64,000 bases of DNA from Flavimaribacter sediminis (GTDB lineage Bacteria > Pseudomonadota > Alphaproteobacteria > Rhizobiales > Rhizobiaceae). Under the pieces are notes generated by a model. The model saw only the letters and a list, made by a program, of their open reading frames with translations, was not told where the DNA came from and searched no databases. Both the position numbers and the translations under genes were made by a program. Location: assembly GCF_019492055.1 (NCBI RefSeq), contig NZ_JAICBX010000004.1, forward strand, positions 62,001 to 126,000, in the 5' to 3' direction. The first letter of the stretch is position 1, and the number at the start of each line of letters is the position of its first letter. Below are positions 1 through 8,042 of the stretch, piece by piece.

Positions 1-1241
1 ACCATCTCGCCGTCGGCCTGCCAGATACCGGCTTCGCCGGTCATGTCCGGCTGGGCGGCCGGGCCGCCGTATGAGTTCGGCGCATAAACCGGATCGGAGG
101 CGTTTTCCGTGCGCATCGCGCCGTCCTTTGAATAGCTGTAGACCGGGCAGCGCGGCTTGTTGACGGGGATCTGCTTGTAGTTGACGCCGAGCCGCGCGCG
201 ATGGGCGTCGGCGTAGGAAAAGCCGCGGGCAAGCAGCATCTTGTCGGGCGAAAGACCAACGCCGGGCACCATGTTGTTCGGCTCGAACGCGGCCTGCTCG
301 ATCTCCGTGTGGAAATCGGTCGGGTTGCGGGTGAGCGTCATGCGGCCGACTTCCATCAGCGGATAGTCGGCGTGCGGCCAGACCTTGGTGAGGTCGAACG
401 GGTTGATGCGGTAGGTTTTCGCGTCCTCGAACGGCATGATCTGCCATTTCAGCGTCCAGCTCGGGTAGTCGCCGTCGCGGATCGCGTTGAAGAGGTCCCG
501 GCGATGGTAGTCGCCGTCGCTGCCGGCGAGCTTGTCGGCCTCGTCCTGGCTGAGATAGGCGTTGCCGTCGCCCTGGTCGGTGTGGAAGTGGAATTTCACC
601 CAGAATTTCTCGCCGTCGGCGTTGACCAGCGAATAGGTGTGGCTCGAATAGCCGTTCATCTCGCGCCATGACTTCGGAATGCCGCGGTCGCCCATGAGGT
701 AGGTGACCTGATGGGCGCTTTCCGGCGACAGCGTCCAGAAATCCCACTGCATGTCGTGGTCGCGCATGTCGTTGTCGGCGCGCCGCTTCTGGCTGCGAAT
801 GAACTGCTGGAACTTGATCGGGTCGCGGATGAAGAAGATCGGCGTGTTGTTGCCGACCATGTCGAAATTGCCGTCTTCGGTGTACATCTTCACCGAAAAG
901 CCGCGCGGATCGCGCCAGGTGTCGGGGCTGCCGCGCTCGCCGGCGACGGTGGAAAAGCGGATCAGCACGTCCGTCTTGGCGCCTGGCTGGAAGACCTTCG
1001 CCTTCGTGTATTGGCTGACATCCTGCGTGACCTCGAAATGGCCGAAGGCGCCGCCGCCCTTGGCGTGGGGCTGGCGCTCGGGAATGCGCTCGCGGTTGAA
1101 GTTCGCCATCTGCTCGAGCAGGTAATGGTCGTTCAGCACGATCGGACCGTCGCGGCCGACGGTCAGCGAATGCTCGTCGCTCTGCACGCGGATACCGGCG
1201 TCGTTGGTTGTCGGGGGGACGGTCGTCTTGTTCTTGCTCAT
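1..1241 (-). CDS. katA: Catalase, clade 3 small-subunit type (C-terminus outside window)
   Basis: Heme catalase that would disproportionate hydrogen peroxide in the cytoplasm. The reverse strand opens with [14 protein letters not shown] and continues with the catalase core: [20 protein letters not shown] near the N-terminus, the heme-side [20 protein letters not shown] block, [17 protein letters not shown], and [12 protein letters not shown]. About 413 codons are present; the gene runs off position 1, so the last roughly 70-80 residues of a 480-500 residue small-subunit catalase are missing. The ATG at 1241 is preceded at a loose distance by GAGG. The gene is divergent from the MFS gene at 1414. 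The symbol katA is by family resemblance only. Confidence 0.95.
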   Translation of the reverse strand, partial: MSKNKTTVPPTTNDAGIRVQSDEHSLTVGRDGPIVLNDHYLLEQMANFNRERIPERQPHAKGGGAFGHFEVTQDVSQYTKAKVFQPGAKTDVLIRFSTVAGERGSPDTWRDPRGFSVKMYTEDGNFDMVGNNTPIFFIRDPIKFQQFIRSQKRRADNDMRDHDMQWDFWTLSPESAHQVTYLMGDRGIPKSWREMNGYSSHTYSLVNADGEKFWVKFHFHTDQGDGNAYLSQDEADKLAGSDGDYHRRDLFNAIRDGDYPSWTLKWQIMPFEDAKTYRINPFDLTKVWPHADYPLMEVGRMTLTRNPTDFHTEIEQAAFEPNNMVPGVGLSPDKMLLARGFSYADAHRARLGVNYKQIPVNKPRCPVYSYSKDGAMRTENASDPVYAPNSYGGPAAQPDMTGEAGIWQADGEM

Positions 1242-1263
1242 GATCGGTAACCTCGGCCTTGTT

Positions 1264-1312
1264 CCTTGCGTGAGTGCATGAAACAGCCAGGCGGGCGCAA
1301 GGTTCCATGCAC
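1264..1312 (-). promoter_or_regulatory. Interleaved inverted repeats in the catalase leader (possible pseudoknot or operator)
   Basis: Two perfect 7-bp inverted repeats are interleaved 23-71 bases upstream of the catalase start. CCTTGCG at 1264-1270 pairs with CGCAAGG at 1296-1302, and GTGCATG at 1274-1280 pairs with CATGCAC at 1306-1312. In the reverse-strand transcript the order is stem1-5', stem2-5', stem1-3', stem2-3', the topology of an H-type pseudoknot with a 15-nt central loop. It could equally be a double protein-binding site. Whether it is transcribed is unknown. Confidence 0.45.
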
Positions 1313-1413
1313 GGGCTTTTTAGAGGCGTGGCGGGTCAGGCGGGCAGTCGCCATCGGTTGCGCTTTGGGTTAGCGTCAACCGGAGATTTGTTTGCGAGGG
1401 GACCGCGCGACCG

Positions 1414-2670
1414 ATGAACATGCTGCCTGCATCGCGGCGACGCGTCATTCTTTCCGGCCTGATCGGCAACACGACCGAGTGGTACGACTTCTCGCTCTAC
1501 GGCTATTTCGCGACCGTGATCGGCCGGCAGTTCTTTCCGGCGGACAATCCGCAGACGTCTCTGCTGGCGGCCTTCGGGGCGTTTGCGGCGGGTTTTCTGG
1601 CGCGGCCGCTGGGCGGCGTGGCGTTCGGGCGCATCGGCGACCGGCTCGGACGCAAGCGGGCGCTGATGCTGTCGATCCTGCTGATGGCGGTTCCGACGTT
1701 TCTCATCGGATGCCTGCCGACTTTCGAGACGATCGGCTTTGCCGCGCCCGTGCTGATCGTGGCGCTGCGCATGGCGCAGGGCCTATCGGCTGGCGGAGAA
1801 TATACGAGTTCGGTTGCTTTTCTCGTCGAGCAGGCGCCTGAAAACGGCCGCGCGTTCAACGCGGTGTGGGCGCCCTGGGGCTCGGTGTTCGGCATCATGC
1901 TCGGCTCGGCTACGGGCTTCCTGCTGTCCTCGGCGCTAACCGACAGCCAGATCGACGCCTGGGGCTGGCGGCTGCCGTTTCTCGGCAGCGTGCTGATCGC
2001 CGGCGTCGGCTACCTGCTGCGCAACGGACTGCACGCGGGCCAGGCCGCCGGCGGCTCCGACCAGCCGTTTCGCGACGCCATCGGCCGCTATCGCGGCGTC
2101 GTGGCGAAAGTGGCGCTGCTGAACGTCGCCGTGGGCGTGGGGACCTATTCAACGCTCGTCTATTCCGTCTCCTACATGGAAAAGATCGACCAGATCGGCT
2201 CACGGGCGGCCTTCGGCCTCAACACCGCCGCCATGGGCTTCGTGCTGCTGATCACGCCGCTTGCGGCGCGGTTGTCGGACCGGATCGGCCGCAAGCCGCT
2301 GATCATCGTGGGCTGCGCGCTGTTCGCCGCCGGCGCCATTCCGTTTCTGGAACTGATCCACGGTCCGCCGCTGTCGCTGATCTTCCTGCGCAAGCTCGGC
2401 TACGTGACGGCGCTGGGCCTGCTGTTCGCCGGCGCGACCGCCTGCATGGCCGAAATGATCCCGACGGCCGTGCGCTGCACGGGGCTGGCGCTCGCCTACA
2501 ATATTTCGCTCGCCTGTTTCGGCGGCGCGACGCCGCTGATCGCGACCTGGCTCTATGTTGAGACAGGAAACCCGATCGCGCCGGCCTGGTGGATTGCGGG
2601 CGGCGGCGCGGTGGGTCTGTTCACCGCGCTGTTCCTGATCCCCGAAACCCGGTTCTGGCCCCTGCCGTGA
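1414..2670 (+). CDS. MFS transporter, metabolite:H+ symporter (MHS) type
   Basis: A 418-residue inner-membrane transporter with about 12 hydrophobic segments. The N-terminal GLIGNTTEWYDFSLYGYFA segment and the loop motif GRIGDRLGRKRAL between TM2 and TM3 are hallmarks of the MHS/ProP subgroup of the major facilitator superfamily, which typically moves small carboxylates, osmolytes or aromatic acids with protons. A second GR-type loop, LSDRIGRKP, marks the start of the C-terminal half, and RMAQGLSAGGEYTSS is the conserved TM4 motif. ATG 1414 fits the family N-terminus. Substrate cannot be read from sequence. The gene is divergent from the catalase and is followed directly by a 73-bp dispersed repeat. 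Confidence 0.9.
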   Translation: MNMLPASRRRVILSGLIGNTTEWYDFSLYGYFATVIGRQFFPADNPQTSLLAAFGAFAAGFLARPLGGVAFGRIGDRLGRKRALMLSILLMAVPTFLIGCLPTFETIGFAAPVLIVALRMAQGLSAGGEYTSSVAFLVEQAPENGRAFNAVWAPWGSVFGIMLGSATGFLLSSALTDSQIDAWGWRLPFLGSVLIAGVGYLLRNGLHAGQAAGGSDQPFRDAIGRYRGVVAKVALLNVAVGVGTYSTLVYSVSYMEKIDQIGSRAAFGLNTAAMGFVLLITPLAARLSDRIGRKPLIIVGCALFAAGAIPFLELIHGPPLSLIFLRKLGYVTALGLLFAGATACMAEMIPTAVRCTGLALAYNISLACFGGATPLIATWLYVETGNPIAPAWWIAGGGAVGLFTALFLIPETRFWPLP

Positions 2671-2678
2671 GCGGGGCG

Positions 2679-2751
2679 GTGGCGAATGTCGACAAATGTT
2701 CGGCAGAGCCACCGGGACAAATCTACCGACCGCGCCGGTCAGCAAAGCGGA
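2679..2751 (+). repeat. Dispersed direct repeat R1 (partner at 4162-4240)
   Basis: Starts 8 bp after the MFS stop. It shares the blocks CGGCAGAGCC, CCGACCGCGC and GGTCAGCAAAGCGGA, in the same order and orientation, with 4162-4240. The centre contains the small palindrome GACCG-CGC-CGGTC. Together the two copies bracket the RidA/ACT genes and repeat A. Confidence 0.7.
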
Positions 2752-2777
2752 CGGACAAATCTGCCGTTCAGGGCTTC

Positions 2778-3173
2778 CTAACGAATGTCGACTTCGAATT
2801 CATGCCCAGCCTCAGTGAGAGCGGCAACAGCGGCGTTCATATCCCGATCGGCGACCAGAATGTGCTCCCCGTCAAACGTGCAGAGAACGAATACGCCGAT
2901 ACCTTTGTCACTGAGAGGTGTTACCAGTGATTTCACAATCCCGGTGGTGTGAAAGTCAAACGGTCCCATGCTGCGCAAGCATGCCCACGGCGCATCTGCT
3001 TCTATTCCTTCAGGAATGCGGTCCATTTGGCAGACAACCGTCAGTTCGTCATCCGCACGGATTAGCGCTGTGAAACCTGCCCCGCTCAACCAGTCAGGTA
3101 TCGGTGCGTCCGATGCCAAACGGGAGACGCCGTAGCGACCCGGCACGCGTCGCAAGCGGATCCCGGCGCTCAC
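2778..3173 (-). CDS. ACT domain-containing protein
   Basis: 131 residues resembling the stand-alone ACT/CASTOR-like proteins often annotated as aspartate-kinase-like regulators. The C-terminal half, with ISD-type segments KGIGVFVLCTFDGEHILVAD and VAALTEAGHEF, has the beta-alpha-beta pattern of a small-ligand-sensing ACT domain, and SGAGFTALIRADDELTVVC forms the preceding subdomain. Its start overlaps the stop of the upstream RidA gene by 4 bp (ATGA at 3170-3173), so the two are translationally coupled. A role in amino-acid sensing is family inference; the ligand is unknown. Confidence 0.75.
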   Translation of the reverse strand: MSAGIRLRRVPGRYGVSRLASDAPIPDWLSGAGFTALIRADDELTVVCQMDRIPEGIEADAPWACLRSMGPFDFHTTGIVKSLVTPLSDKGIGVFVLCTFDGEHILVADRDMNAAVAALTEAGHEFEVDIR

Positions 3174-3592
3174 GCGTCAGTTCCGCCGATTGCGGCGACA
3201 GCCTCGATCTCGATCAGGTATTCGGGACGCGCCAGCGCCGAAACGGTCAAAACTGTCACCGCGGGCGGTTGATGCTCTTTCCAGCGGTGCATTCGCACCT
3301 CCGCCAGCGCCACGGCGTCTTCGGTATTCGTGAGGAAATATGTAAGCTTCACCAGGTCTCCCATACCCATGCCTGCATGCGAGAGCAGGGCCTCGATATT
3401 GTCGAGCGCCTGTTCGGCCTGCTCGCGAAAAGATGTCCGCAAGACGCCGCAGGGCGCTACGCCGAATTGACCTGAGACGAACATCCATTTCTCTGCGCCC
3501 TCAACGGCGGTCGCATGGCTGTAGATCGTCGTGAAATTGTCTGGAACTGCCCAGACTGTATTCGGATTGACTGGTTCAATAGACGCTGGCAT
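3170..3592 (-). CDS. RidA/YjgF family protein (probable enamine/imine deaminase or relative)
   Basis: 140 residues with the trimeric YjgF/YER057c/UK114 fold pattern: WMFVSGQFGVAP, FREQAEQALDNIEALLSHAG, DLVKLTYFLTNTED, and the C-terminal RPEYLIEIEAVAA in which Glu and the preceding Arg-type residue of the family occur. RidA proteins hydrolyse reactive 2-aminoacrylate and other imines; many paralogues act on pathway-specific intermediates. Coupled to the ACT gene by a 4-bp overlap. The ATG at 3592 has a purine-rich AGAAGGAGA upstream (reverse strand), a good ribosome site. The pair looks like a small amino-acid-metabolism operon. Confidence 0.85.
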   Translation of the reverse strand: MPASIEPVNPNTVWAVPDNFTTIYSHATAVEGAEKWMFVSGQFGVAPCGVLRTSFREQAEQALDNIEALLSHAGMGMGDLVKLTYFLTNTEDAVALAEVRMHRWKEHQPPAVTVLTVSALARPEYLIEIEAVAAIGGTDA

Positions 3593-3858
3593 GGCGTTCT
3601 CCTTCTATGGTTTTAGAAGAAGGACATTCCCGCTTACTCTGCCAGCGGAAGCTTCATCTTCAGCGATGATGCCTGACGTTATCACACGAATTACCGTTTT
3701 CAAGGGTCGACAGCAGACAATTGCGCGTCATGCAGAATCTGTCACTCTGGCTCAATGCGGCCGGCTGACCCCGCTGGCCAGATCACCCTCCCGGGAAATA
3801 AAGCAGAGACTGCAGTTTGACATGCCGGCGTGACTTAAACTCCCGAAGAGAAGCCTCG

Positions 3859-3933
3859 GACGGCGAGCCATTCGTTGCGGATGTCCTTGCGTTGCCGGAT
3901 GTCGGCGGGCGCGCCTTCGAAAGCCACTTCGCC
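3859..3933 (-). pseudogene. livF C-terminal remnant (copy A)
   Basis: The reverse strand reads EVAFEGAPADIRQRKDIR then NEWLAV, matching the intact LivF end EVVFEGTPADLRQREDIR then NEWLAV. The stop codon is lost (TGA to CGA), so the frame runs on as RG. Only the last 25 codons remain, with no promoter or ATP-binding motifs, so it is a non-functional fragment. Confidence 0.85.
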
Positions 3934-3954
3934 GGGCGCCCGGGCGCCGGGCGT

Positions 3955-4134
3955 CTCGCTCGGTATCCTCCGAAGAGGGGAAGGCCGCGCGTCTCCGTCT
4001 GTGCGCTCAACACGGTTCCTGTCTCGGCCTCCGTGATGGAAAGTGTTTCGCGGTTCTCGCCCCCGAAGGCGACGTTCGTCGTGTGCAGCCCTGTTGACGA
4101 GACGAAGCGGCGCGCCGGGTCTGCTCACGGCGCT
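3955..4134 (-). pseudogene. SMP-30/gluconolactonase-like C-terminal remnant (copy A)
   Basis: The reverse strand encodes the pieces LHTTNVAFGGENRETLSITE and AETGTVLSAQTETRGLPLFG, the typical last strands of SMP-30/LRE sugar-lactonase propellers (TNVAFGG...LYITE...TG). One or more frameshifts separate the pieces in copy A. The rest of the propeller is absent. It is not derived from the propeller gene at 18525, whose C-terminus is different. Confidence 0.7.
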
Positions 4135-4161
4135 GTTTCCGGGTTCCGACCGCTTCCGGGA

Positions 4162-4240
4162 GTGGCGGGCGAATGCCGATGATCGACTTCGGCAGAGCCG
4201 CCGGGATATATCAACCGACCGCGCAGGTCAGCAAAGCGGA
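4162..4240 (+). repeat. Dispersed direct repeat R2 (partner at 2679-2751)
   Basis: Second, diverged copy of R1 in the same orientation. Conserved blocks are GGCAGAGCC, CCGGGA, CCGACCGCGC and GGTCAGCAAAGCGGA; the A/T-rich positions flanking the conserved core differ on both sides. The following 4241-4536 stretch holds no gene that I can support. Confidence 0.65.
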
Positions 4241-4536
4241 TATTTATACCGTCAAGGTTCGGGTGCGGATGTCTAGAGTGGGGCCGGAAGCGGATTGACG
4301 GCTTCGAGGAGCATTCCGGGCGAATTAGTCATTCAAATCACTGACGCACCTGTTGTTGGGCGCCATCCTGTAGGCCGATGTGCCTAGATCGCTACGCAAC
4401 CGCAAGTATGGTGAAAAACTGCCTGCACTGCCAAATTCGACAAAGGCGGCCTGTGGAAAATTCCTCACCCCATCAAGCCGTTCTGGTCGTGAGATGCGAC
4501 GGGAAAGTCGCAGCCTCCAAGTCAAGGAGATGGAAA

Positions 4537-4845
4537 GTGACAGGCACAATGAAGTACATCAGACATGCAGCTGTGCTGACCCTCGCTGCGGTTGCATTCG
4601 GCGCAACAGGATTATTGACACCTCCCGTCAAGGAAGCCCGTGCTCAGCAAACGCTCTACAACATTTACATCAACCTCTACGATACGCCGCCCACGGTACA
4701 TGTAGACAGGCTCAATTGGTCTTCCCGGGGATATATACTCCAAAACGGTCCCTACTATTCAGAATCAGCTGCCTGGGCCAATGCATGCGCCGCCGTTGCA
4801 ACAGGCAGGTACCAATCCACAAATCCGGAGCTTTGCGGCGGTTAG
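4537..4845 (+). CDS. Small secreted protein, unknown
   Basis: 102 residues with a clear Sec signal peptide: KYIRHAAVLTLAAVAFGATG is a basic start plus hydrophobic core, and EARAQQ gives an A-x-A cleavage site near residue 35. The mature part is about 65 residues, Tyr- and Asn-rich (TLYNIYINLYDTPPTVHVD) with two cysteines near the end that could pair. I chose GTG 4537 because AAGGAGA lies 6 bases upstream; ATG 4549 in the same frame is also possible. No family recognised. It is the first gene of the accessory block that carries the response regulator and sensor kinase. Confidence 0.65.
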   Translation: MTGTMKYIRHAAVLTLAAVAFGATGLLTPPVKEARAQQTLYNIYINLYDTPPTVHVDRLNWSSRGYILQNGPYYSESAAWANACAAVATGRYQSTNPELCGG

Positions 4846-5072
4846 ACCAACATGTTCGAGCAAGGCATGCCAGAAAAAACATATGCATCACATACCGGAA
4901 AATAACGGGAGCGCGGGCATATTGCCCTCGCTTCGTTTCTGCTCGTGCGGATTTGCGTGATAGTCTGGCTTCAACTACATTTTCGACAAGCCGGCCTTTT
5001 GCTGTGCATCGAACCGGCAAACTCCATGTCCCTCAACTTGCTGTCGCATATCCCCCAGTCACGAGGCGGTGA

Positions 5073-5732
5073 ATGAACGGGTTGCAGAAAGTCCTCCTAG
5101 CCGATGATCATCCGATCTTCCGTACGGGTGTCAGGCATGTTCTGGAAGCGAACGGGACTTTCTCTATCGTCGCGGAAGTTGGCGATGGCCGGGCCGCGCT
5201 CTCGCAAATCGATATTCTCAAACCGCACTTCGTTGTCCTTGATCTGAACATGCCGGAGATAGATGGCTTCAGCGTTTTGAAACGCATCAAGGCGATCGGT
5301 AATCCCGCGAAGGTGGTGATCGTTTCCATGCATGCCGCAGAGAGTTATGCGAAACGGGCCTACGAGTTGGGAGCAATCGGCTTCATTGCCAAGGAAGATG
5401 CGCCATCGGAGATCGTCAGCGTCTTGCAGAATTCCAATGGCGAATTCTACATGAGCCAATCCGTCGGCAATCCCGACCCCCGGTTCGCACCAGCGGTTGG
5501 AGAAACCGAAGACCGGCATGATTTTTCCACACTCACCAATGCCGAGCGCAACGTGCTGGTTCTGCTTTCTTTCGGAAAGACCAGTAAGGAGATCGCGCTG
5601 GAACTCAACATCTCACCGCGGACCGTTCAGGCGCATCGGCGAAATATCGCTGACAAGCTCGATGTTCACGGTACGAACCGGCTTCTGGAAATAGCGATCA
5701 GTCACAGAACCACGCTTATCGGCATCAAGTAA
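5073..5732 (+). CDS. LuxR/NarL-family response regulator
   Basis: 219-residue two-component transcription factor. The receiver domain (1-120) has the acidic pair D11-D12, phosphoacceptor D57 in VVLDLNMPEIDG, the switch Ser in VVIVSMHA, and Lys in GFIAKEDAP. The C-terminal LuxR-type HTH (about 150-215) reads LTNAERNVLVLLSFGKTSKE and LNISPRTVQAHRRNIADKLD. The histidine kinase at 8515, of the NarX/DesK type that normally partners with such regulators, lies 2.8 kb away in the same accessory block and is the likely cognate sensor. Candidate targets are the exported orphan genes around it (inference). Confidence 0.95.
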   Translation: MNGLQKVLLADDHPIFRTGVRHVLEANGTFSIVAEVGDGRAALSQIDILKPHFVVLDLNMPEIDGFSVLKRIKAIGNPAKVVIVSMHAAESYAKRAYELGAIGFIAKEDAPSEIVSVLQNSNGEFYMSQSVGNPDPRFAPAVGETEDRHDFSTLTNAERNVLVLLSFGKTSKEIALELNISPRTVQAHRRNIADKLDVHGTNRLLEIAISHRTTLIGIK

Positions 5733-5740
5733 TCTGTGCT

Positions 5741-6331
5741 CTAAGTCTTGCCTGGTGTTTTCGAATCCGTTCGCTCGACCAGAGCCCGCAGGCCCTGAAC
5801 GGCACTTTCCATATCCTGAAAGAAAATTTCATTCGGATCGTATCCCAGCGCCTGGGCGAGCGTTCCGAGCGCATAGGAATTCAGGTCGGAAACGATCAGT
5901 ACAACGGGCACCTCAAAAGGGTAAAAGCGGTAGATACGCAGAAACGCGCTCATGTCGTCCCCCCAGACATATTCCATTTGCCTGAAATCCAGAATGGCTG
6001 CTTGAGTGCCCGTCAACGCAACCCCCATCAATAGAACCGCCTCAATCAACCGGGCGTCAGGTCTGCCGTGAGATCCAGGTCCATATTCGCCGGCAAATCG
6101 CACCAGCAGCGCTGAAAACATATTTCTCCTGTGATCTGCAAAGACCAGATGAGGAGCGATATCCCATTGAAGCCCGCTTCCGGACATGGCCTCTTCGCAG
6201 TTCTTGAGAAGCTTTGCCTCCAATCTCGCGAAGCGAAGTCGTTTGATGGAAAACGACGCAAGCAGGGCTCTCGACAATGCTGCAATCCTTGAGAAAATCA
6301 ATTCGTTCATGTCGACAGAACTTATCGACAC
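5741..6331 (-). CDS. Unknown protein with STAS-like C-terminal half
   Basis: 196 residues, convergent with the response regulator (8 bp between stops). I recognise no family with certainty. The second half has the strand-helix rhythm of a STAS/anti-sigma-antagonist fold: AAILDFRQMEYVWGDDMSAF, VPVVLIVSD, ALGTLAQALGYDPNEIFFQD, VQGLRALVER. The usual Asp-Ser-Ser phosphorylation spot is replaced by VWGDDM, so if it is a STAS domain it is not the phosphorylatable kind. Start is uncertain: GTG 6331 has CAGAGG immediately before it, and ATG 6310 is an internal alternative. No signal peptide, so probably cytoplasmic. Its place beside the regulator hints at a role in the same signalling path (inference). 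Confidence 0.6.
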   Translation of the reverse strand: MSISSVDMNELIFSRIAALSRALLASFSIKRLRFARLEAKLLKNCEEAMSGSGLQWDIAPHLVFADHRRNMFSALLVRFAGEYGPGSHGRPDARLIEAVLLMGVALTGTQAAILDFRQMEYVWGDDMSAFLRIYRFYPFEVPVVLIVSDLNSYALGTLAQALGYDPNEIFFQDMESAVQGLRALVERTDSKTPGKT

Positions 6332-6529
6332 CCTCTGGACGGTTGGCTTGAAGTGCCGGATTCAACGGAAGACGGCCCCTGTCGTTTCCATTTTGAGAGG
6401 ATTGCCGAGGAAACAGCATGCTTCAATAGGCAAGAATGCTTAGTGGTTTGCTGCCGTTGCCGATGCGCGGAACGCCAATGCCGCGGTAGGATTGCCGGAA
6501 TCGCAACGTTGGATCTCGGGTAAAACAGC

Positions 6530-7033
6530 ATGAACGCGAGCGACCTGTTCCAGGAGGAAATATTCGATTTCCTGATCGACAACGCTGATTACCAACACGT
6601 CCGCGCATTGCTGCTACCGAGTGCCAGTTACATAAGGCTCTACGATCATTATCCCATCGCAAGCATGGACTGGTGGCGTGTGTCCGTACCTTTGAGCGAA
6701 ACGGGACCCAATCGGCAAGTCGATGTCTCGGGGCTTCGCATGACCGTTGATCTCAAGCTGACGGAGTTCCGGGACGTTCTCGGTGAACTTGAGAAAAGCA
6801 TGATAGGAAGCGGTCTTACCCTGGTTCAAAGCCATCGGCCGCTGCCCGGGAATTTACACCCGCGGGGATTCCGACGGGAAGATACGATGCTCCGGGTTCT
6901 CAAGAAGAACAGCGCCGCTCTTCTCGTGGAGCTGCCGCATCGTGTCGAGACAGCAGGTTTTACTGTTTTCGGCCGCCGGAACTACGACTATCTGGTGGAG
7001 AACCAGATCATCGAGGCAATTGAAGGGGCTTAG
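6530..7033 (+). CDS. Hypothetical cytoplasmic protein
   Basis: 167 residues, soluble, with no signal peptide or membrane segment and no recognised motif. It begins MNASDLFQEEIFDFLIDN and has an alternating charged/hydrophobic pattern typical of a folded alpha/beta protein; the middle DLKLTEFRDVLGELEKSM is likely helical. It is divergent from the 5741 gene across about 200 bp that could hold shared control signals. The ATG at 6530 lacks a strong ribosome site. Lower GC than the core genes of the window, in keeping with the accessory block around it. Confidence 0.55.
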   Translation: MNASDLFQEEIFDFLIDNADYQHVRALLLPSASYIRLYDHYPIASMDWWRVSVPLSETGPNRQVDVSGLRMTVDLKLTEFRDVLGELEKSMIGSGLTLVQSHRPLPGNLHPRGFRREDTMLRVLKKNSAALLVELPHRVETAGFTVFGRRNYDYLVENQIIEAIEGA

Positions 7034-7085
7034 AATACGGAAGTTCCAACGCGTCAAAACCGGTCATTGAACCTGTCTAGACTAG

Positions 7086-7529
7086 CTAGTTCGGACGCGG
7101 CGCCACCATTCTAACGGGTCCTTGCCCTTCGTTGCGCTGCTCGTCTTCCAGATTGATGCATTCGCCCTGGTAGTGCAGCCGATAACCAGGCGGACACTCT
7201 GATCCTGAGACTGTTTTAGGGGAATATTGAGCGTGACAGGGAACCCGTGCCCCGGTCGGATTGCTCGGCAACAGGAAGTAACGCCCCGCCTCGACATCGA
7301 TTATCCCGCCCTGCCTGTTGCTCAGATGGAGCGCCTTCAGGCTGTCTTTGACATCAGGCAGATCGTCACTGGTCATCGTGACGAGTTCGACCCGCATGGC
7401 AAAGCCGGTTTCGTTTTGTATCTGGAGCGTCGCTGCCACGGCAAATCCCGTGGGAACAATCAGATGCGCAAGCGATATCACGGCGATGCGTGTCAGTGCA
7501 CAGAACATGGAAAGCCGGAAATCCCCCAT
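7086..7529 (-). CDS. Secreted hypothetical protein
   Basis: 147 residues. The start at ATG 7529 is fixed by GGAGG seven bases upstream on the reverse strand; a longer in-frame ORF exists but would bypass this site. N-terminal signal peptide: MGDFRLSMFCALTRIAVISL followed by a hydrophobic run and AVAA cleavage near residue 33. The mature domain includes LQIQNETGFAMRVELVTMTS, a four-cysteine set (PCHAQY, SECPPGYRLHYQGECINL) suggesting disulfides in the periplasm, and a polar tail. No family recognised. It is the last of three same-strand genes (8336 to 7086) that are 16-20 bp apart and likely one operon. Confidence 0.65.
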   Translation of the reverse strand: MGDFRLSMFCALTRIAVISLAHLIVPTGFAVAATLQIQNETGFAMRVELVTMTSDDLPDVKDSLKALHLSNRQGGIIDVEAGRYFLLPSNPTGARVPCHAQYSPKTVSGSECPPGYRLHYQGECINLEDEQRNEGQGPVRMVAPRPN

Positions 7530-7549
7530 TTCTTTCCTCCCGGAATGCG

Positions 7550-8026
7550 TCAGACGATGTGATCGATATTCGACCACTCGGGTTCGATGGGTGTGCCGGC
7601 GCCACCGCTTGCAGAATGGAACAGATAGATCAGCGGTCTGCCTTCCTCGACGCGGAAAGTGATCTGCCGGTCAAAGCCCTGGCTTATCTTGTCATGCCAT
7701 ACGATGTGATATTGGTATCCAGTGGCTGTTGATCGTACGGCGATGTACAAAGGGCGGCCGTCAAGCTCCGTGGTGTCAAGGACGTCCTTGAACATTGGAC
7801 CTGCTTCATCGCCCCAAACGACGCACCATTTTTCCTCAGGGTCTGATACGAATTCCTCGTCAGGCAGATTGTGACTGGCATTCGTCGACGCCGAAAAGCA
7901 AAGCCTCCCTCCGATCAGGAGAGGCGTCCACGGTCTTGCCTCAAGATAGGGAAAGGCTGGTGATATCCATTCTCCCCACCTCCAATGCCACCCTTTGGGG
8001 CTTTCGAATTTTTCAAAATCGAACAT
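7550..8026 (-). CDS. Hypothetical protein
   Basis: 158 residues from ATG 8026, the start that fits neatly 16 bp after the stop of the preceding small gene; longer in-frame starts would overlap that gene heavily. Sequence is Trp-rich at the N-terminus (PKGWHWRWGEWISPAFPY) and looks like a beta-rich folded domain (RPLYIAVRSTATGYQYHIVW, RQITFRVEEGRPLIYLFHSA). No signal peptide or recognised motif. Middle gene of the likely 8336-7086 operon with two secreted proteins, so it could be a partner or immunity-type protein, but nothing in the sequence proves that. Confidence 0.55.
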   Translation of the reverse strand: MFDFEKFESPKGWHWRWGEWISPAFPYLEARPWTPLLIGGRLCFSASTNASHNLPDEEFVSDPEEKWCVVWGDEAGPMFKDVLDTTELDGRPLYIAVRSTATGYQYHIVWHDKISQGFDRQITFRVEEGRPLIYLFHSASGGAGTPIEPEWSNIDHIV

Positions 8027-8042
8027 TGTGATCACTTGTTTT

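Larger units (their letters stand above)
3749..4134. repeat. Mosaic gene-end repeat, copy A (SMP-30 end joined to livF end)
   Basis: This segment is closely similar to 13774-14150 along its whole length. Its left part (3749-3933) also matches 21214-21397, the downstream flank and last 25 codons of the intact livF gene. Its right part (about 3951-4134) reads on the reverse strand as the C-terminal end of an SMP-30/gluconolactonase-type protein and has no counterpart at 21.2 kb. The junction is the GC-rich run at 3934-3950. See the finding on gene-end repeats. Confidence 0.85.

Noticed and set aside
201-1250. Long forward-strand ORFs across the catalase gene
   Set aside because: They are antisense shadows of a clear catalase reading frame, Val/Arg-rich with no domain signal.
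2679-2751. tRNA-like fold in R1/R2
   Set aside because: No anticodon arm, T-loop consensus or CCA end could be drawn.
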